Shown here: positions 1 through 5,717 of the stretch, piece after piece
How positions within the stretch are numbered: the first letter of the stretch is position 1
Layout of the letters: every line of letters begins with the position of its first letter
Assembly (NCBI GenBank): GCA_021296055.1
Contig: JAGWBE010000043.1
Location: 2,046-9,425, forward strand
Length of the DNA: 7,380 nucleotides
Reading direction: 5' to 3'
Source of the DNA: Dehalococcoidia bacterium
Lineage (GTDB): Bacteria > Chloroflexota > Dehalococcoidia > Lucifugimonadales > Australimonadaceae
Position numbers and translations under genes: made by a program
Notes under the pieces: model-generated
What the model was told of the DNA's origin: nothing
Database searches by the model: none
Seen by the model: only the letters and a program-made list of their open reading frames with translations

Positions 1-59
1 GGCAAAAGAGTTTTCTGGTGGGGGTACCCCCACACCCCCAGCCGAGGGGCTGGCCGCCC
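1..59. repeat. Direct repeat, copy 1 (59 bp, palindrome-bearing)
   Basis: The first 59 bases recur without mismatch at 136-194, an offset of 135 bases. Past base 59 the likeness continues weakly for about 20 bases (both copies reach CCCCGCGTGAAG with one indel). Inside is a perfect 16-base palindrome at 18-33 (GTGGGGGTACCCCCAC), followed by a second small hairpin with arms CCAGCC (38-43) and GGCTGG (48-53) around a GAGG loop. The copy begins exactly at the window edge, so it may extend further left and there may be more copies. No coding potential is evident. It looks like an intergenic palindromic repeat; its function is unknown. Confidence 0.9.
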
Positions 60-135
60 ATCGGCGCTCCCCGCGTGAAGAGGCCGGAGGCGACCAGCCG
101 ACCGCCCCTACAAACTCGCCCCCCTCCCTGAAAGA

Positions 136-194
136 GGCAAAAGAGTTTTCTGGTGGGGGTACCCCCACACCCCCAGCCGAGGGGCTGGCCGCCC
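136..194. repeat. Direct repeat, copy 2 (59 bp, palindrome-bearing)
   Basis: This matches 1-59 exactly. The internal perfect palindrome is at 153-168 and the small hairpin at 173-178/183-188. The 76-base stretch between the copies (60-135) is not recognisably repeated beyond the first ~20 bases and holds no gene. Downstream of this copy are further short inverted repeats: CGCGG/CCGCG (197-201/205-209) and GACCCC/GGGGTC (201-206/214-219). The whole block lies beyond the 3' end of the minus-strand mutase gene. Confidence 0.9.
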
Positions 195-229
195 CTCGCG
201 GACCCCGCGTGAAGGGGTCTGAATGGAGC

Positions 230-259
230 GTTCACCCTTCGATTCCCCTCAGGGCGAAC
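230..259 (+). repeat. 30-nt palindromic element, copy A
   Basis: The arms GTTCACCCT (230-238) and AGGGCGAAC (251-259) pair with a single A/C mismatch around a 12-base loop. The same 30-base design recurs at 1129-1158, and a degraded form at 6711-6740, all in the same orientation. This copy ends four bases from the stop codon of the minus-strand mutase subunit (264-266). Its RNA hairpin could therefore help end or stabilise that transcript, but it lacks a clear U-tract. It is best described as a dispersed REP-like intergenic element. Confidence 0.75.
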
Positions 260-263
260 AGAA

Positions 264-662
264 TTAAGGGGCGCGGGGCTTGGCGAGGGCGGCGCGGATG
301 GCGGCTGCGACATCGGCGGTGCGGGCGCCGGGGCCGAACACCGCGGCGACGCCCATCTCGAGCAGCGCGCGGCGGTCGGCCTCGGGGATGATTCCCCCCG
401 CCATAACGGGAACGGCGCCGAGGCCGCGCTCCTCCAGCGCGTCGAGCACGCGGGGCGTGAGCGTCATATGTGCGCCGGAGAGCATGCTGAGGCCGACCAC
501 CTCGGCGCCGAACCGCCGAGCCTCGTCGGCTATCTCGGCGGGGGTGCGGCGGATGCCGGTGTAGGCGACCTCGAAGCCCGCCTCGCGCAGCGCGCGCACG
601 AGCACGAGGGCGCCGCGGTCATGGCCGTCCAGCCCCGGTTTGGCGATGAGGACGCGCGGCAT
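264..662 (-). CDS. Methylmalonyl-CoA mutase, cobalamin-binding (C-terminal/small) subunit
   Basis: This 132-residue protein is a stand-alone B12-binding domain of the methylmalonyl-CoA mutase type. It binds adenosylcobalamin for the interconversion of (R)-methylmalonyl-CoA and succinyl-CoA in the cytoplasm, together with a catalytic subunit that is not in this window. The signature is visible in order: D12-x-H14-x-x-G17 (GLDGHDRG), where His14 would be the lower axial cobalt ligand; S59-x-L61 (LSMLSG); and the GG pair at 89-90 (MAGGIIP). The length is right for the domain alone; fused mutases carry it at the C-terminus of a protein several times longer. The ATG start gives the expected N-terminus (PRVLIAKPGLDGHD). 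The gene lies 9 bases behind the epimerase stop, with only a weak, distant purine stretch upstream, so translational coupling is likely. Related B12 domains serve isobutyryl- or ethylmalonyl-CoA mutases; the epimerase neighbour favours methylmalonyl-CoA. Confidence 0.93.
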   Translation of the reverse strand: MPRVLIAKPGLDGHDRGALVLVRALREAGFEVAYTGIRRTPAEIADEARRFGAEVVGLSMLSGAHMTLTPRVLDALEERGLGAVPVMAGGIIPEADRRALLEMGVAAVFGPGARTADVAAAIRAALAKPRAP

Positions 663-671
663 CGCGGGCGC

Positions 672-1097
672 TCAGCCCTCCGCGAACGGCTGCACCAACT
701 CGATGAGCGCGCCGTAGGTCTCGGACGGTCGGATGAAGGCGATGCGTCCGGTCATCCCTTGGCGGGGCGTTTGGTCGATCATCTCCACGCCGAGCGCCTT
801 GAGCTGCTCCACCTTGGCGTCCACGTCGTCCACGTTCAGGGCGAGGTGATGGAGGCCCTCGCCGCGCTTGGCGATGAAGCGGGCGAGGTCGCTGTCGGGG
901 TCGGTGGGCTCCAGCAGCTCGATGTGCGTCTCCCCCTGGACGATGATGGCGGCGCGCAGCGGGAGGAAATCGGGCTCGAGGATGCGCGTCTCCGGAGAGT
1001 CGAACAGCGCCTGATAGAGGCGCAGCGTGGCCTCGATGTCGCGGACGGCGACGCCGACGTGGTTGACGGAGCCGACGGCGCAGAGGGGAGCGTTCAT
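672..1097 (-). CDS. mce: Methylmalonyl-CoA epimerase (VOC superfamily)
   Basis: This 141-residue glyoxalase/VOC-fold protein is predicted to interconvert (S)- and (R)-methylmalonyl-CoA, feeding the mutase whose B12 subunit is the next gene. Two VOC half-modules are visible, about residues 8-64 and 80-137. By family comparison the metal ligands would be His13 (VNHVGVAV), Glu60 (HIELLEP), His84 (GLHHLAL) and Glu133 (ALIELVQP). The stretch GEGLHHLALNVDDVDA is highly typical of the family. One oddity is the usual F-L-H-P-K segment before the last ligand, which reads FIRPSETYG, so the His and Lys often seen there are replaced. A related VOC enzyme therefore remains possible, though the context argues for epimerase. 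The ATG at 1095-1097 has no Shine-Dalgarno; a TACAAT -10 box ends 7 bases upstream, so the mRNA may be leaderless. Confidence 0.9.
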   Translation of the reverse strand: MNAPLCAVGSVNHVGVAVRDIEATLRLYQALFDSPETRILEPDFLPLRAAIIVQGETHIELLEPTDPDSDLARFIAKRGEGLHHLALNVDDVDAKVEQLKALGVEMIDQTPRQGMTGRIAFIRPSETYGALIELVQPFAEG

Positions 1098-1104
1098 AGG
1101 CGGG

Positions 1105-1133
1105 ATTGTACGCCGGGGGTGGGGGCGTGTTCA
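1105..1133 (-). promoter_or_regulatory. Predicted promoter of the epimerase/mutase pair
   Basis: Read on the minus strand, TGAACA (1128-1133) and TACAAT (1105-1110) are separated by 17 bases. They match the sigma70 consensus boxes at 4/6 and 5/6 positions. Transcription would begin at or within a few bases of the ATG (1097), giving a leaderless message, which agrees with the absence of a ribosome binding site. The -35 hexamer falls on the outer arm of palindromic element copy B. This is a prediction from sequence only. Confidence 0.5.
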
Positions 1134-1158
1134 CCCTTCGAGTTCCCTCAGGGCGAAC
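1129..1158 (+). repeat. 30-nt palindromic element, copy B
   Basis: The arms GTTCACCCT (1129-1137) and AGGGCGAAC (1150-1158) are identical to those of copy A (230-259), and the loop is again 12 bases and begins TCGA. It sits in the 102-base gap between the lipoprotein stop (1200) and the epimerase start (1097), so it is 3' of one gene and overlaps the predicted promoter of the next. Confidence 0.75.
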
Positions 1159-1199
1159 GGGAGGGAGGGAGACTGGGGCGGCGACCGGGGAGAAGAGGG

Positions 1200-1940
1200 C
1201 TAAGGCGGCGACACCTGGCGGCGGGAGCGCATGACGAGGAAGCCTACCGCCAGGATGAGCGCGGCGGCGCCGGCTATGCCGATGGCTAGAATCGCCCAGT
1301 CGCTGAGGCCGCTTGGGGGCTGGCTGCGCGCGCTGAGCGTCCGCGGCTCTGTGGCTGTCAGGTCGATGTCCCAGACGAGCTCGTCGTCTTCGACGCGGTC
1401 GGCGTTGTGGTCGGTGACCTCGCCGGGCAGGGCGAGGCGGATGGTGTAGGACGCGCTCTCAAGGAACGAGCCCAACTGCTCGAGGGAACCGACGCCACCC
1501 GATCCGTTTGCCAGCCCCTCGCCCGGCGGCGGCATTATCACCGTGAAGCGCCAATCGTCGCCTTCGCGCTCCAGTTCCAGGTCGCCGACAACCTCGCTCA
1601 CCTCAACGGCGGTTTCCGCCAGTACTTGCGGGAGCTGCTCCATGTCGGGAATCTCGACGCTCACGCGCTGCCCCGTGAAACCATCTTGGCGGTACTCCTC
1701 GATGACCGCGCCTGGCGGCAGGGCCTCAGGGTCGAAGGGGCCGTCGTCGGCCGGTTGTTCGCCTACCAGGCGGAGGAAGGAGTCCTCGAGCGCAACCACC
1801 GTCCTGACGACGCCCGAACCGTCCTCATGCACTCTGATGGCGAGCTCGACGCGGAAGCAACCGGTGAGGGCGATGGAGCAGAGGGCGAGCAGCAGCGCCG
1901 TTCGGAGCAGGGGGCGGCGTAGGGAGTCCGTCATACGCAT
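1200..1940 (-). CDS. LppM/DUF3153-like membrane-anchored lipoprotein
   Basis: This 246-residue exported protein has no assignable reaction. A basic N-terminus (RRPLLR) is followed by a hydrophobic stretch and a lipobox, L25-T-G-C28, so it should be cleaved before Cys28 and lipidated. The mature start (CFRVELAIRVHEDGSGVV) and the acidic, beta-rich body resemble the LppM/DUF3153 group. A second membrane segment spans about residues 215-237 (WAILAIGIAGAAALILAVGF) and ends in a basic tail (RSRRQ). Most of the protein would thus lie outside the membrane, tethered at both ends. It is 41 bases behind the acyl-CoA dehydrogenase, perhaps co-transcribed. Two starts are possible, 1940 or the Met three codons later (1934); neither has a Shine-Dalgarno, and an 8-bp inverted repeat touches the first. 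Its place among acyl-CoA genes may be incidental. Confidence 0.8.
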   Translation of the reverse strand: MRMTDSLRRPLLRTALLLALCSIALTGCFRVELAIRVHEDGSGVVRTVVALEDSFLRLVGEQPADDGPFDPEALPPGAVIEEYRQDGFTGQRVSVEIPDMEQLPQVLAETAVEVSEVVGDLELEREGDDWRFTVIMPPPGEGLANGSGGVGSLEQLGSFLESASYTIRLALPGEVTDHNADRVEDDELVWDIDLTATEPRTLSARSQPPSGLSDWAILAIGIAGAAALILAVGFLVMRSRRQVSPP

Positions 1941-1961
1941 GCGCCGATGCTATATCGGCGC
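1941..1961 (-). promoter_or_regulatory. 8-bp inverted repeat abutting the lipoprotein start, overlapping a -10-like box
   Basis: GCGCCGAT (1941-1948) and ATCGGCGC (1954-1961) are perfect inverted repeats around a 5-base spacer. On the minus strand the centre reads GATATAGCATC, which offers TATAGC (1949-1954) or TAGCAT (1947-1952) as a -10 box 8 or 6 bases before the ATG at 1940. That spacing suits a leaderless start, and the symmetry would suit a repressor site over the -10. Alternatively it is an RNA hairpin in the ACAD-lipoprotein spacer. No U-tract follows, so a classical terminator is unlikely. Confidence 0.4.
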
Positions 1962-1981
1962 GGGCGCGCGGCGTAAGGGGG

Positions 1982-3133
1982 TTAGGGCGCGTTCTCGCGC
2001 AGCAGGGCGCGGGCGATGACGATGCGCTGCACCTCGCTCGTTCCCTCGTAGATCTCGGTAACGCGCTGGTCGCGGTAGAGGCGCTCGACGGGGCTGTCGC
2101 GGAAGTAGCCGTAGCCGCCGTGGAGTTGGAGCGCCCTGTCGCAGGCGAAGTGGGCGGCCTCGGAGGCGTAGACCTTGGCCATGGCCGCCTCCTTGTTGAT
2201 GGGCCGGCCCGCGTCTTTCAGCTGGGCGGCACGGCGAGTTAGGAGGCGCGCGGCGTCGAGCCGCGTCGCCATATCGGCGAGCATGAACTGGACGGCCTGG
2301 CGCTCGGCGAGGGGTTCGCCGAAGGTGCTGCGCTGCTGCACGTGCGCGGTCGCGGCGTCGAGCGCGGCCTGGCCGATGCCGACGGCCTGGGCGGCGATGG
2401 AGATGCGGCTGGAGTCGATGACGCTGAGGGCGATGCGGAAGCCCGCGCCTTCTTCACCCAGGCGGTTGGCGGCGGGGACGCGGCAGGCGTCGAAGGCGAG
2501 CTCGGCGGTGGAGGAGGCGCGGATGCCCATCTTGCCCTTCTGCGGAGTGATAGCCAGGCCTGGCGCGCCCTTCTCGACAACGATGGCGGAGACGCCGCGC
2601 CGTCCGGCGGCGGGGTCGGTGGCCGCGAACACCACGGTCAGCCCCGCCTCCGGGCCGTTGGTGATGAAGGTCTTGGCGCCGTCGAGGACATAGTGATCTC
2701 CGTCGCGGACGGCGCGGGTCTGCATGTCGCCCGCGTCGCTGCCGGAGGAGGGTTCAGTGAGGGCGAAGGCGCCGAGCGTCTCTCCCGCCGCCATAGGGGG
2801 CAGCCAGCGGCTGCGTTGGACGTCGTCGCCGTAGCGTGCGACGCACTCGGCGCCGAGGGAGAGGTGGGTGAGGTGGATGACGCTGGTGGCGGCGCAGGCG
2901 CGGGCGACCTCCTCGATGGCGACGGCGAGTTGGGCGCAGGAGGCGCCCGCGCCGCCGTATTCCTCGCCGATGGTGAGGCCCATCAGGCCGAGCGCCGACA
3001 GCGCGGCGACGTTGTCCCACGGGAAGGCTTCGCTCGCGTCGTAGCCGGCGGCGCGCGGCGCCAGTTCGCGGTTGGCAAACTCGCGCACCGAGGCGCGCAG
3101 CATCCGCTCCTCCTCGGTCAACAGCGCGTCCAA
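1982..3133 (-). CDS. Acyl-CoA dehydrogenase (short/branched-chain type)
   Basis: This 383-residue FAD enzyme introduces a trans-2,3 double bond into acyl-CoA thioesters, passing electrons to electron-transfer flavoprotein. The full three-domain family layout is present: a helical N-terminus (LTEEERMLRASVREFANREL), a middle beta domain with the ALTEPSSGSD flavin/substrate motif, and a C-terminal helical domain with RSTFGEPLAERQAVQ and QLHGGYGYFRDSPVER. The catalytic base is Glu363 in EIYEGTSEVQR, the position used by short- and medium-chain and butyryl-CoA dehydrogenases rather than isovaleryl-CoA dehydrogenase. Substrate length cannot be read from this; short or 2-methyl-branched acyl-CoAs fit the methylmalonyl-CoA neighbours. 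The start is TTG at 3131-3133, supported by AGGAGGG 7 bases upstream and by the family N-terminus; the first in-frame ATG (3103) would remove conserved residues. The gene is divergent from rsmI across 35 bases. Confidence 0.95.
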   Translation of the reverse strand: MDALLTEEERMLRASVREFANRELAPRAAGYDASEAFPWDNVAALSALGLMGLTIGEEYGGAGASCAQLAVAIEEVARACAATSVIHLTHLSLGAECVARYGDDVQRSRWLPPMAAGETLGAFALTEPSSGSDAGDMQTRAVRDGDHYVLDGAKTFITNGPEAGLTVVFAATDPAAGRRGVSAIVVEKGAPGLAITPQKGKMGIRASSTAELAFDACRVPAANRLGEEGAGFRIALSVIDSSRISIAAQAVGIGQAALDAATAHVQQRSTFGEPLAERQAVQFMLADMATRLDAARLLTRRAAQLKDAGRPINKEAAMAKVYASEAAHFACDRALQLHGGYGYFRDSPVERLYRDQRVTEIYEGTSEVQRIVIARALLRENAP

Positions 3134-3140
3134 GCAGGTT

Positions 3141-3147
3141 CCCTCCT
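3141..3147 (-). promoter_or_regulatory. Shine-Dalgarno deciding the TTG start of the acyl-CoA dehydrogenase
   Basis: Read on the minus strand this is AGGAGGG, close to the ideal anti-16S complement, 7 bases before the TTG at 3133. It is the strongest ribosome binding site in the window, and it is why the non-ATG start was preferred. Its last base is shared with the opposite-strand -10 box of rsmI. Confidence 0.8.
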
Positions 3148-3152
3148 ATAAT
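3147..3152 (+). promoter_or_regulatory. Perfect TATAAT -10 box for rsmI
   Basis: TATAAT lies 16 bases before the rsmI ATG (3169). No recognisable -35 hexamer occurs at 16-18 bases upstream, so activity may depend on other contacts. Transcription would begin near 3159, leaving a leader of about 10 bases. On the other strand a CATAAT (3166-3171) could serve the dehydrogenase, but it too lacks a clear -35, and I regard it as weaker. Confidence 0.5.
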
Positions 3153-3168
3153 CGCGGCGGGAAGCATT

Positions 3169-3987
3169 ATGCCAGGCACGCTGTACGTCGTCGCTACGCC
3201 GATCGGCAACCTTGAAGACCTGACGCTGCGCGCGGCGCGCATCCTGGGAGAGGCGGCGCTGGTGGCGGCGGAGGACACGCGCTCGGCGCGCGTGCTGCTG
3301 CGCCATATCGGGGCATCGCCCAAGGTGGTGCGGTCCGACGCGCACGCGGAGGCGAAGCAGACGCCGCGCATCCTGGCGGCGCTTGAGGCCGGCCAAGACG
3401 TGGCGCTGGTTACGGACGCAGGCGCGCCGGGGGTGAGCGATCCGGGCGCGGCGCTGGTGCGCGCCGCCGCCGAGGCGGGCCACCGTGTGTCCCCGCTGCC
3501 GGGGCCGTCGGCGGTTACGGCGGCGTTGGCGGCGGCGGGCGCGCCCGCCGACCGCTTCCGCTTTCTGGGATTCCCGCCGCGGGCGGAGAAGGCGCGGGTG
3601 GACTTCTATCAGCGCGCCGCGAGCGAGAGGGAGACGCTGGTGCTCTTCGAGGCGCCGCACCGCTTGCGGTCGTCGCTGCACGCCCTGTGGCAGGCGCTGG
3701 GCGAGCGGCGCGTCGTGGTGTGCCGCGAGCTGTCGAAGGTGTACGAGGAGGTGTGGCGCGGCACGTTGGAGGAGGCCCACGCCTACTTCGTGAAGCCGCG
3801 AGGCGAGTTCACCATCGTGGTCGAGGGGGCGCCGCCGGTGAAGATAGGCGAGGTGGACTCAATAGCCGCGCTGGGGCACATCAAGATGATGCAGAGGGCG
3901 GGCGCAACGCGGCGAGAGGCGGCCGCCGCCGTCTCCGAGCGCTTCGGCGTGTCGCGGCGGGAAGCCTACCGCCTTTGGCTGAGGTAG
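3169..3987 (+). CDS. rsmI: 16S rRNA (cytidine(1402)-2'-O)-methyltransferase
   Basis: This 272-residue member of the SAM-dependent tetrapyrrole-methylase fold, RsmI branch, methylates the 2'-OH of C1402 in the decoding centre of 16S rRNA. All the family blocks are present: TLYVVATPIGNLEDLTLRA at the N-terminus, AAEDTRSARVLLRHIG (about 35-50), the SAM-site loop VTDAGAPGVSDPG (about 82-94), PLPGPSAVTAALAAAG, FLGFPPR and LVLFEAPHRL. The C-terminus (about 240-272) is the small helical tail typical of RsmI, RAGATRREAAAAVSERFGVS. The length is slightly short of the usual 280-290 residues. In the SAM loop the common Thr (DAGTPGISDPG) is Ala, a mild change. Initiation is ATG at 3169 with a weak GGGAAG four bases upstream. 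It heads the plus-strand run, 50 bases ahead of metG. Confidence 0.96.
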   Translation: MPGTLYVVATPIGNLEDLTLRAARILGEAALVAAEDTRSARVLLRHIGASPKVVRSDAHAEAKQTPRILAALEAGQDVALVTDAGAPGVSDPGAALVRAAAEAGHRVSPLPGPSAVTAALAAAGAPADRFRFLGFPPRAEKARVDFYQRAASERETLVLFEAPHRLRSSLHALWQALGERRVVVCRELSKVYEEVWRGTLEEAHAYFVKPRGEFTIVVEGAPPVKIGEVDSIAALGHIKMMQRAGATRREAAAAVSERFGVSRREAYRLWLR

Positions 3988-3997
3988 CGGGGCGTCC

Positions 3998-4006
3998 TGC
4001 TAGAAT
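3998..4006 (+). promoter_or_regulatory. Predicted extended -10 promoter for metG
   Basis: TGCTAGAAT has the TGn extension followed by TAGAAT, which is 5/6 to the -10 consensus, in the short rsmI-metG gap. Transcription would start near 4013, giving a leader of about 25 bases. No good -35 stands at the normal distance, as is usual for extended -10 promoters. It would let metG and the prenyl synthase be transcribed apart from rsmI. Confidence 0.4.
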
Positions 4007-4037
4007 GGCCGCAACGCTTTCGTGAACGCATCCCCTT

Positions 4038-5717
4038 ATGGCTGAGCGCATCCTCATCGGCGTGGCGTGGCCCTACGCTAACGGCCCGCTGCACCTGGGC
4101 CATATCGCGGGCTCTTACCTCCCGGCGGATATCTTCGCGCGATTCCATCGCCTGCGGGGGAACGAGGTGTTGATGGTGTCGGGCAGCGACGCGCACGGCA
4201 CGCCGGTTACGCTGCGGGCGGAGGAGGACGGGGTGACGCCCGGGGAGGCGGCGGCGCGCTATACGGCGTCGTTCCTCGATTGCTGGGAGCGCTTCGGCGT
4301 GTCGTTCGACCTGTTCACGACGACGATGACGGACAATCACCGCGACACGACGCACGAGCTGTTGCGGCTGCTGCACGAAGGCGGCTACCTGTACCCCGGC
4401 TCGATGCTGGTGGCCTACTCGCCCGACTTCGATCGCTTCCTGCCCGACCGCTACGTGAACGGCGAATGCCCGCACTGCGCCTTCGACCGCGCGCGGGGCG
4501 ACCAGTGCGACAACTGCGGGCGCATCCTCGACCCCATCGAGTTGAAGGAGCCGTTCTATCAGCGCGACGGCGTACGCCACCCGGTGGAGATACGCGATAC
4601 GGAGCACTTGTTCTTCAAGCTCAGCGCGTTCGAGGAGCGGATGCGGGAGTGGCTGTCGCAGCCGGACAAGGAGTCGTGGCGGCCCAACGTGCGCAACTTC
4701 ACGCTCGGCTACCTCCGGCAGGGGCTGAAAGACCGCGCCGTAACGCGCAACCTGGACTGGGGCGTGAGCGTGCCCATCGCGGGCTACGAGGATAGGCGGG
4801 TGTACGTGTGGTTCGAGGCGGTGATGGGGTATCTGTCGGCAAGCCGCGAGTGGGCGGCGCGCTCGGGCGACCCTGAGGCGTGGCGCCCGTTCTGGCAGGA
4901 CGAAGCGACGCGCTCGTACTACTTCATGGGGAAGGACAACATCCCGTTCCACACCATCATCTGGCCCGCGATTCTCATGGGCGCGGGCGGCCTGAATCTG
5001 CCCACCGACGTGCCCGCAAACGAGTACCTGGGCATCGAGGGGCAGAAGCTCTCCACCAGCCGTAACTGGGCGGTGTGGCTGCCCGACTACCTGAACGAAC
5101 TGCCGCCGGACCCTCTCCGCTACCACCTGGCCGCCGCTATGCCGGAGACGAGCGACTCCGACTTCTCGTGGGCAGAGTACGTGCGCCGCAACAACGACGA
5201 ACTGGTGGCCGCGTTCGGCAACCTCGTGCACCGGGTGCTGACCATCGCGCGGCGCAACTTCGACGGGCGCGCCCCAGAAGCGGACGCTCCCGATTCGGCG
5301 GGCCGCGCGCTGATGGCCGCCGCGGACGCGGCGATGGCGGCGGAGGCGCGGAGCCTCGACCACGCGCCCCGCTTCCGCGAGGGGCTTGGCCACGCGATGG
5401 GCCTCGCCCGGGAGGCGAACCGCTACCTGGACGCGCAAGCGCCCTGGCGCCAGGTGCGGGAGGACAAGGCCGCCGCCGCCCGCACGCTCAGCGCGGCGCT
5501 GTACGCCATAGCGGCGCTGCGCCAGATGTTCTGCCCCTACTTGCCCTTCAGCGCGCAACGGCTGCACGAGTTGCTGGGCGGCGTGGGGCGAGTCGAGGAG
5601 GCGGGCTGGACCATCGCGCCGCCCGCGCCCGGGACGCCGCTCCCGGAGCCGACGCCCCTGTTCGCCAAGTTGGACGACGCGCTGGCCGACCGCATGCTCG
5701 CGTCGATGGGCGCCTGA
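4038..5717 (+). CDS. metG: Methionyl-tRNA synthetase
   Basis: This 559-residue class I synthetase charges tRNA-Met with methionine for initiation and elongation. The N-terminal Rossmann domain opens with PYANGPLHLGH, with the HIGH motif as HLGH at 19-22. The connective domain carries one zinc knuckle: C144-x2-C147-x9-C157-x2-C160 (ECPHC, QCDNC). The KMSKS loop is K337-L-S-T-S341, so the second lysine is replaced by threonine. The conserved SGSDEHGTP block reads SGSDAHGTP. The anticodon-binding helical domain follows (about 390-520, with NNDELVAAFGNLVHRVL and APWRQVREDK). There is no C-terminal EMAP/tRNA-binding domain, so this is the short form. There is no Shine-Dalgarno before the ATG (CATCCCCTT), but the N-terminus is exactly where the family starts. 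The stop overlaps the next start by one base (TGATG). Confidence 0.97.
   Translation: MAERILIGVAWPYANGPLHLGHIAGSYLPADIFARFHRLRGNEVLMVSGSDAHGTPVTLRAEEDGVTPGEAAARYTASFLDCWERFGVSFDLFTTTMTDNHRDTTHELLRLLHEGGYLYPGSMLVAYSPDFDRFLPDRYVNGECPHCAFDRARGDQCDNCGRILDPIELKEPFYQRDGVRHPVEIRDTEHLFFKLSAFEERMREWLSQPDKESWRPNVRNFTLGYLRQGLKDRAVTRNLDWGVSVPIAGYEDRRVYVWFEAVMGYLSASREWAARSGDPEAWRPFWQDEATRSYYFMGKDNIPFHTIIWPAILMGAGGLNLPTDVPANEYLGIEGQKLSTSRNWAVWLPDYLNELPPDPLRYHLAAAMPETSDSDFSWAEYVRRNNDELVAAFGNLVHRVLTIARRNFDGRAPEADAPDSAGRALMAAADAAMAAEARSLDHAPRFREGLGHAMGLAREANRYLDAQAPWRQVREDKAAAARTLSAALYAIAALRQMFCPYLPFSAQRLHELLGGVGRVEEAGWTIAPPAPGTPLPEPTPLFAKLDDALADRMLASMGA

Noticed and set aside
1..194. CRISPR array
   Set aside because: There are only two copies, the 59-base unit is too long for a typical CRISPR repeat, the 76-base interval is too long for a spacer, and no cas gene is present.
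209..391. Small Arg/Gly-rich plus-strand open frame
   Set aside because: It overlaps palindromic element A and the mutase gene on the other strand, has no ribosome binding site and looks like noise.
663..1199. Cobalamin riboswitch for the B12-dependent mutase
   Set aside because: The gaps upstream of mce and the mutase subunit (102 and 9 bases) are too short for the aptamer, and no B12-box-like sequence was seen.
468..1289. Plus-strand open frame of 273 codons
   Set aside because: It covers the mutase subunit, the epimerase and the end of the lipoprotein on the opposite strand, all of which have strong family signatures; its own translation has none.
3966..5567. Minus-strand open frame of 533 codons across metG
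   Set aside because: It is antisense to a clear methionyl-tRNA synthetase and has low-complexity Arg/Val/His-rich composition; it is a shadow frame.
5075..5716. Upstream extension of the prenyl synthase frame
   Set aside because: The frame is open, but the extra 214 residues are an out-of-frame reading of metG; family homology begins just after the ATG at 5717.
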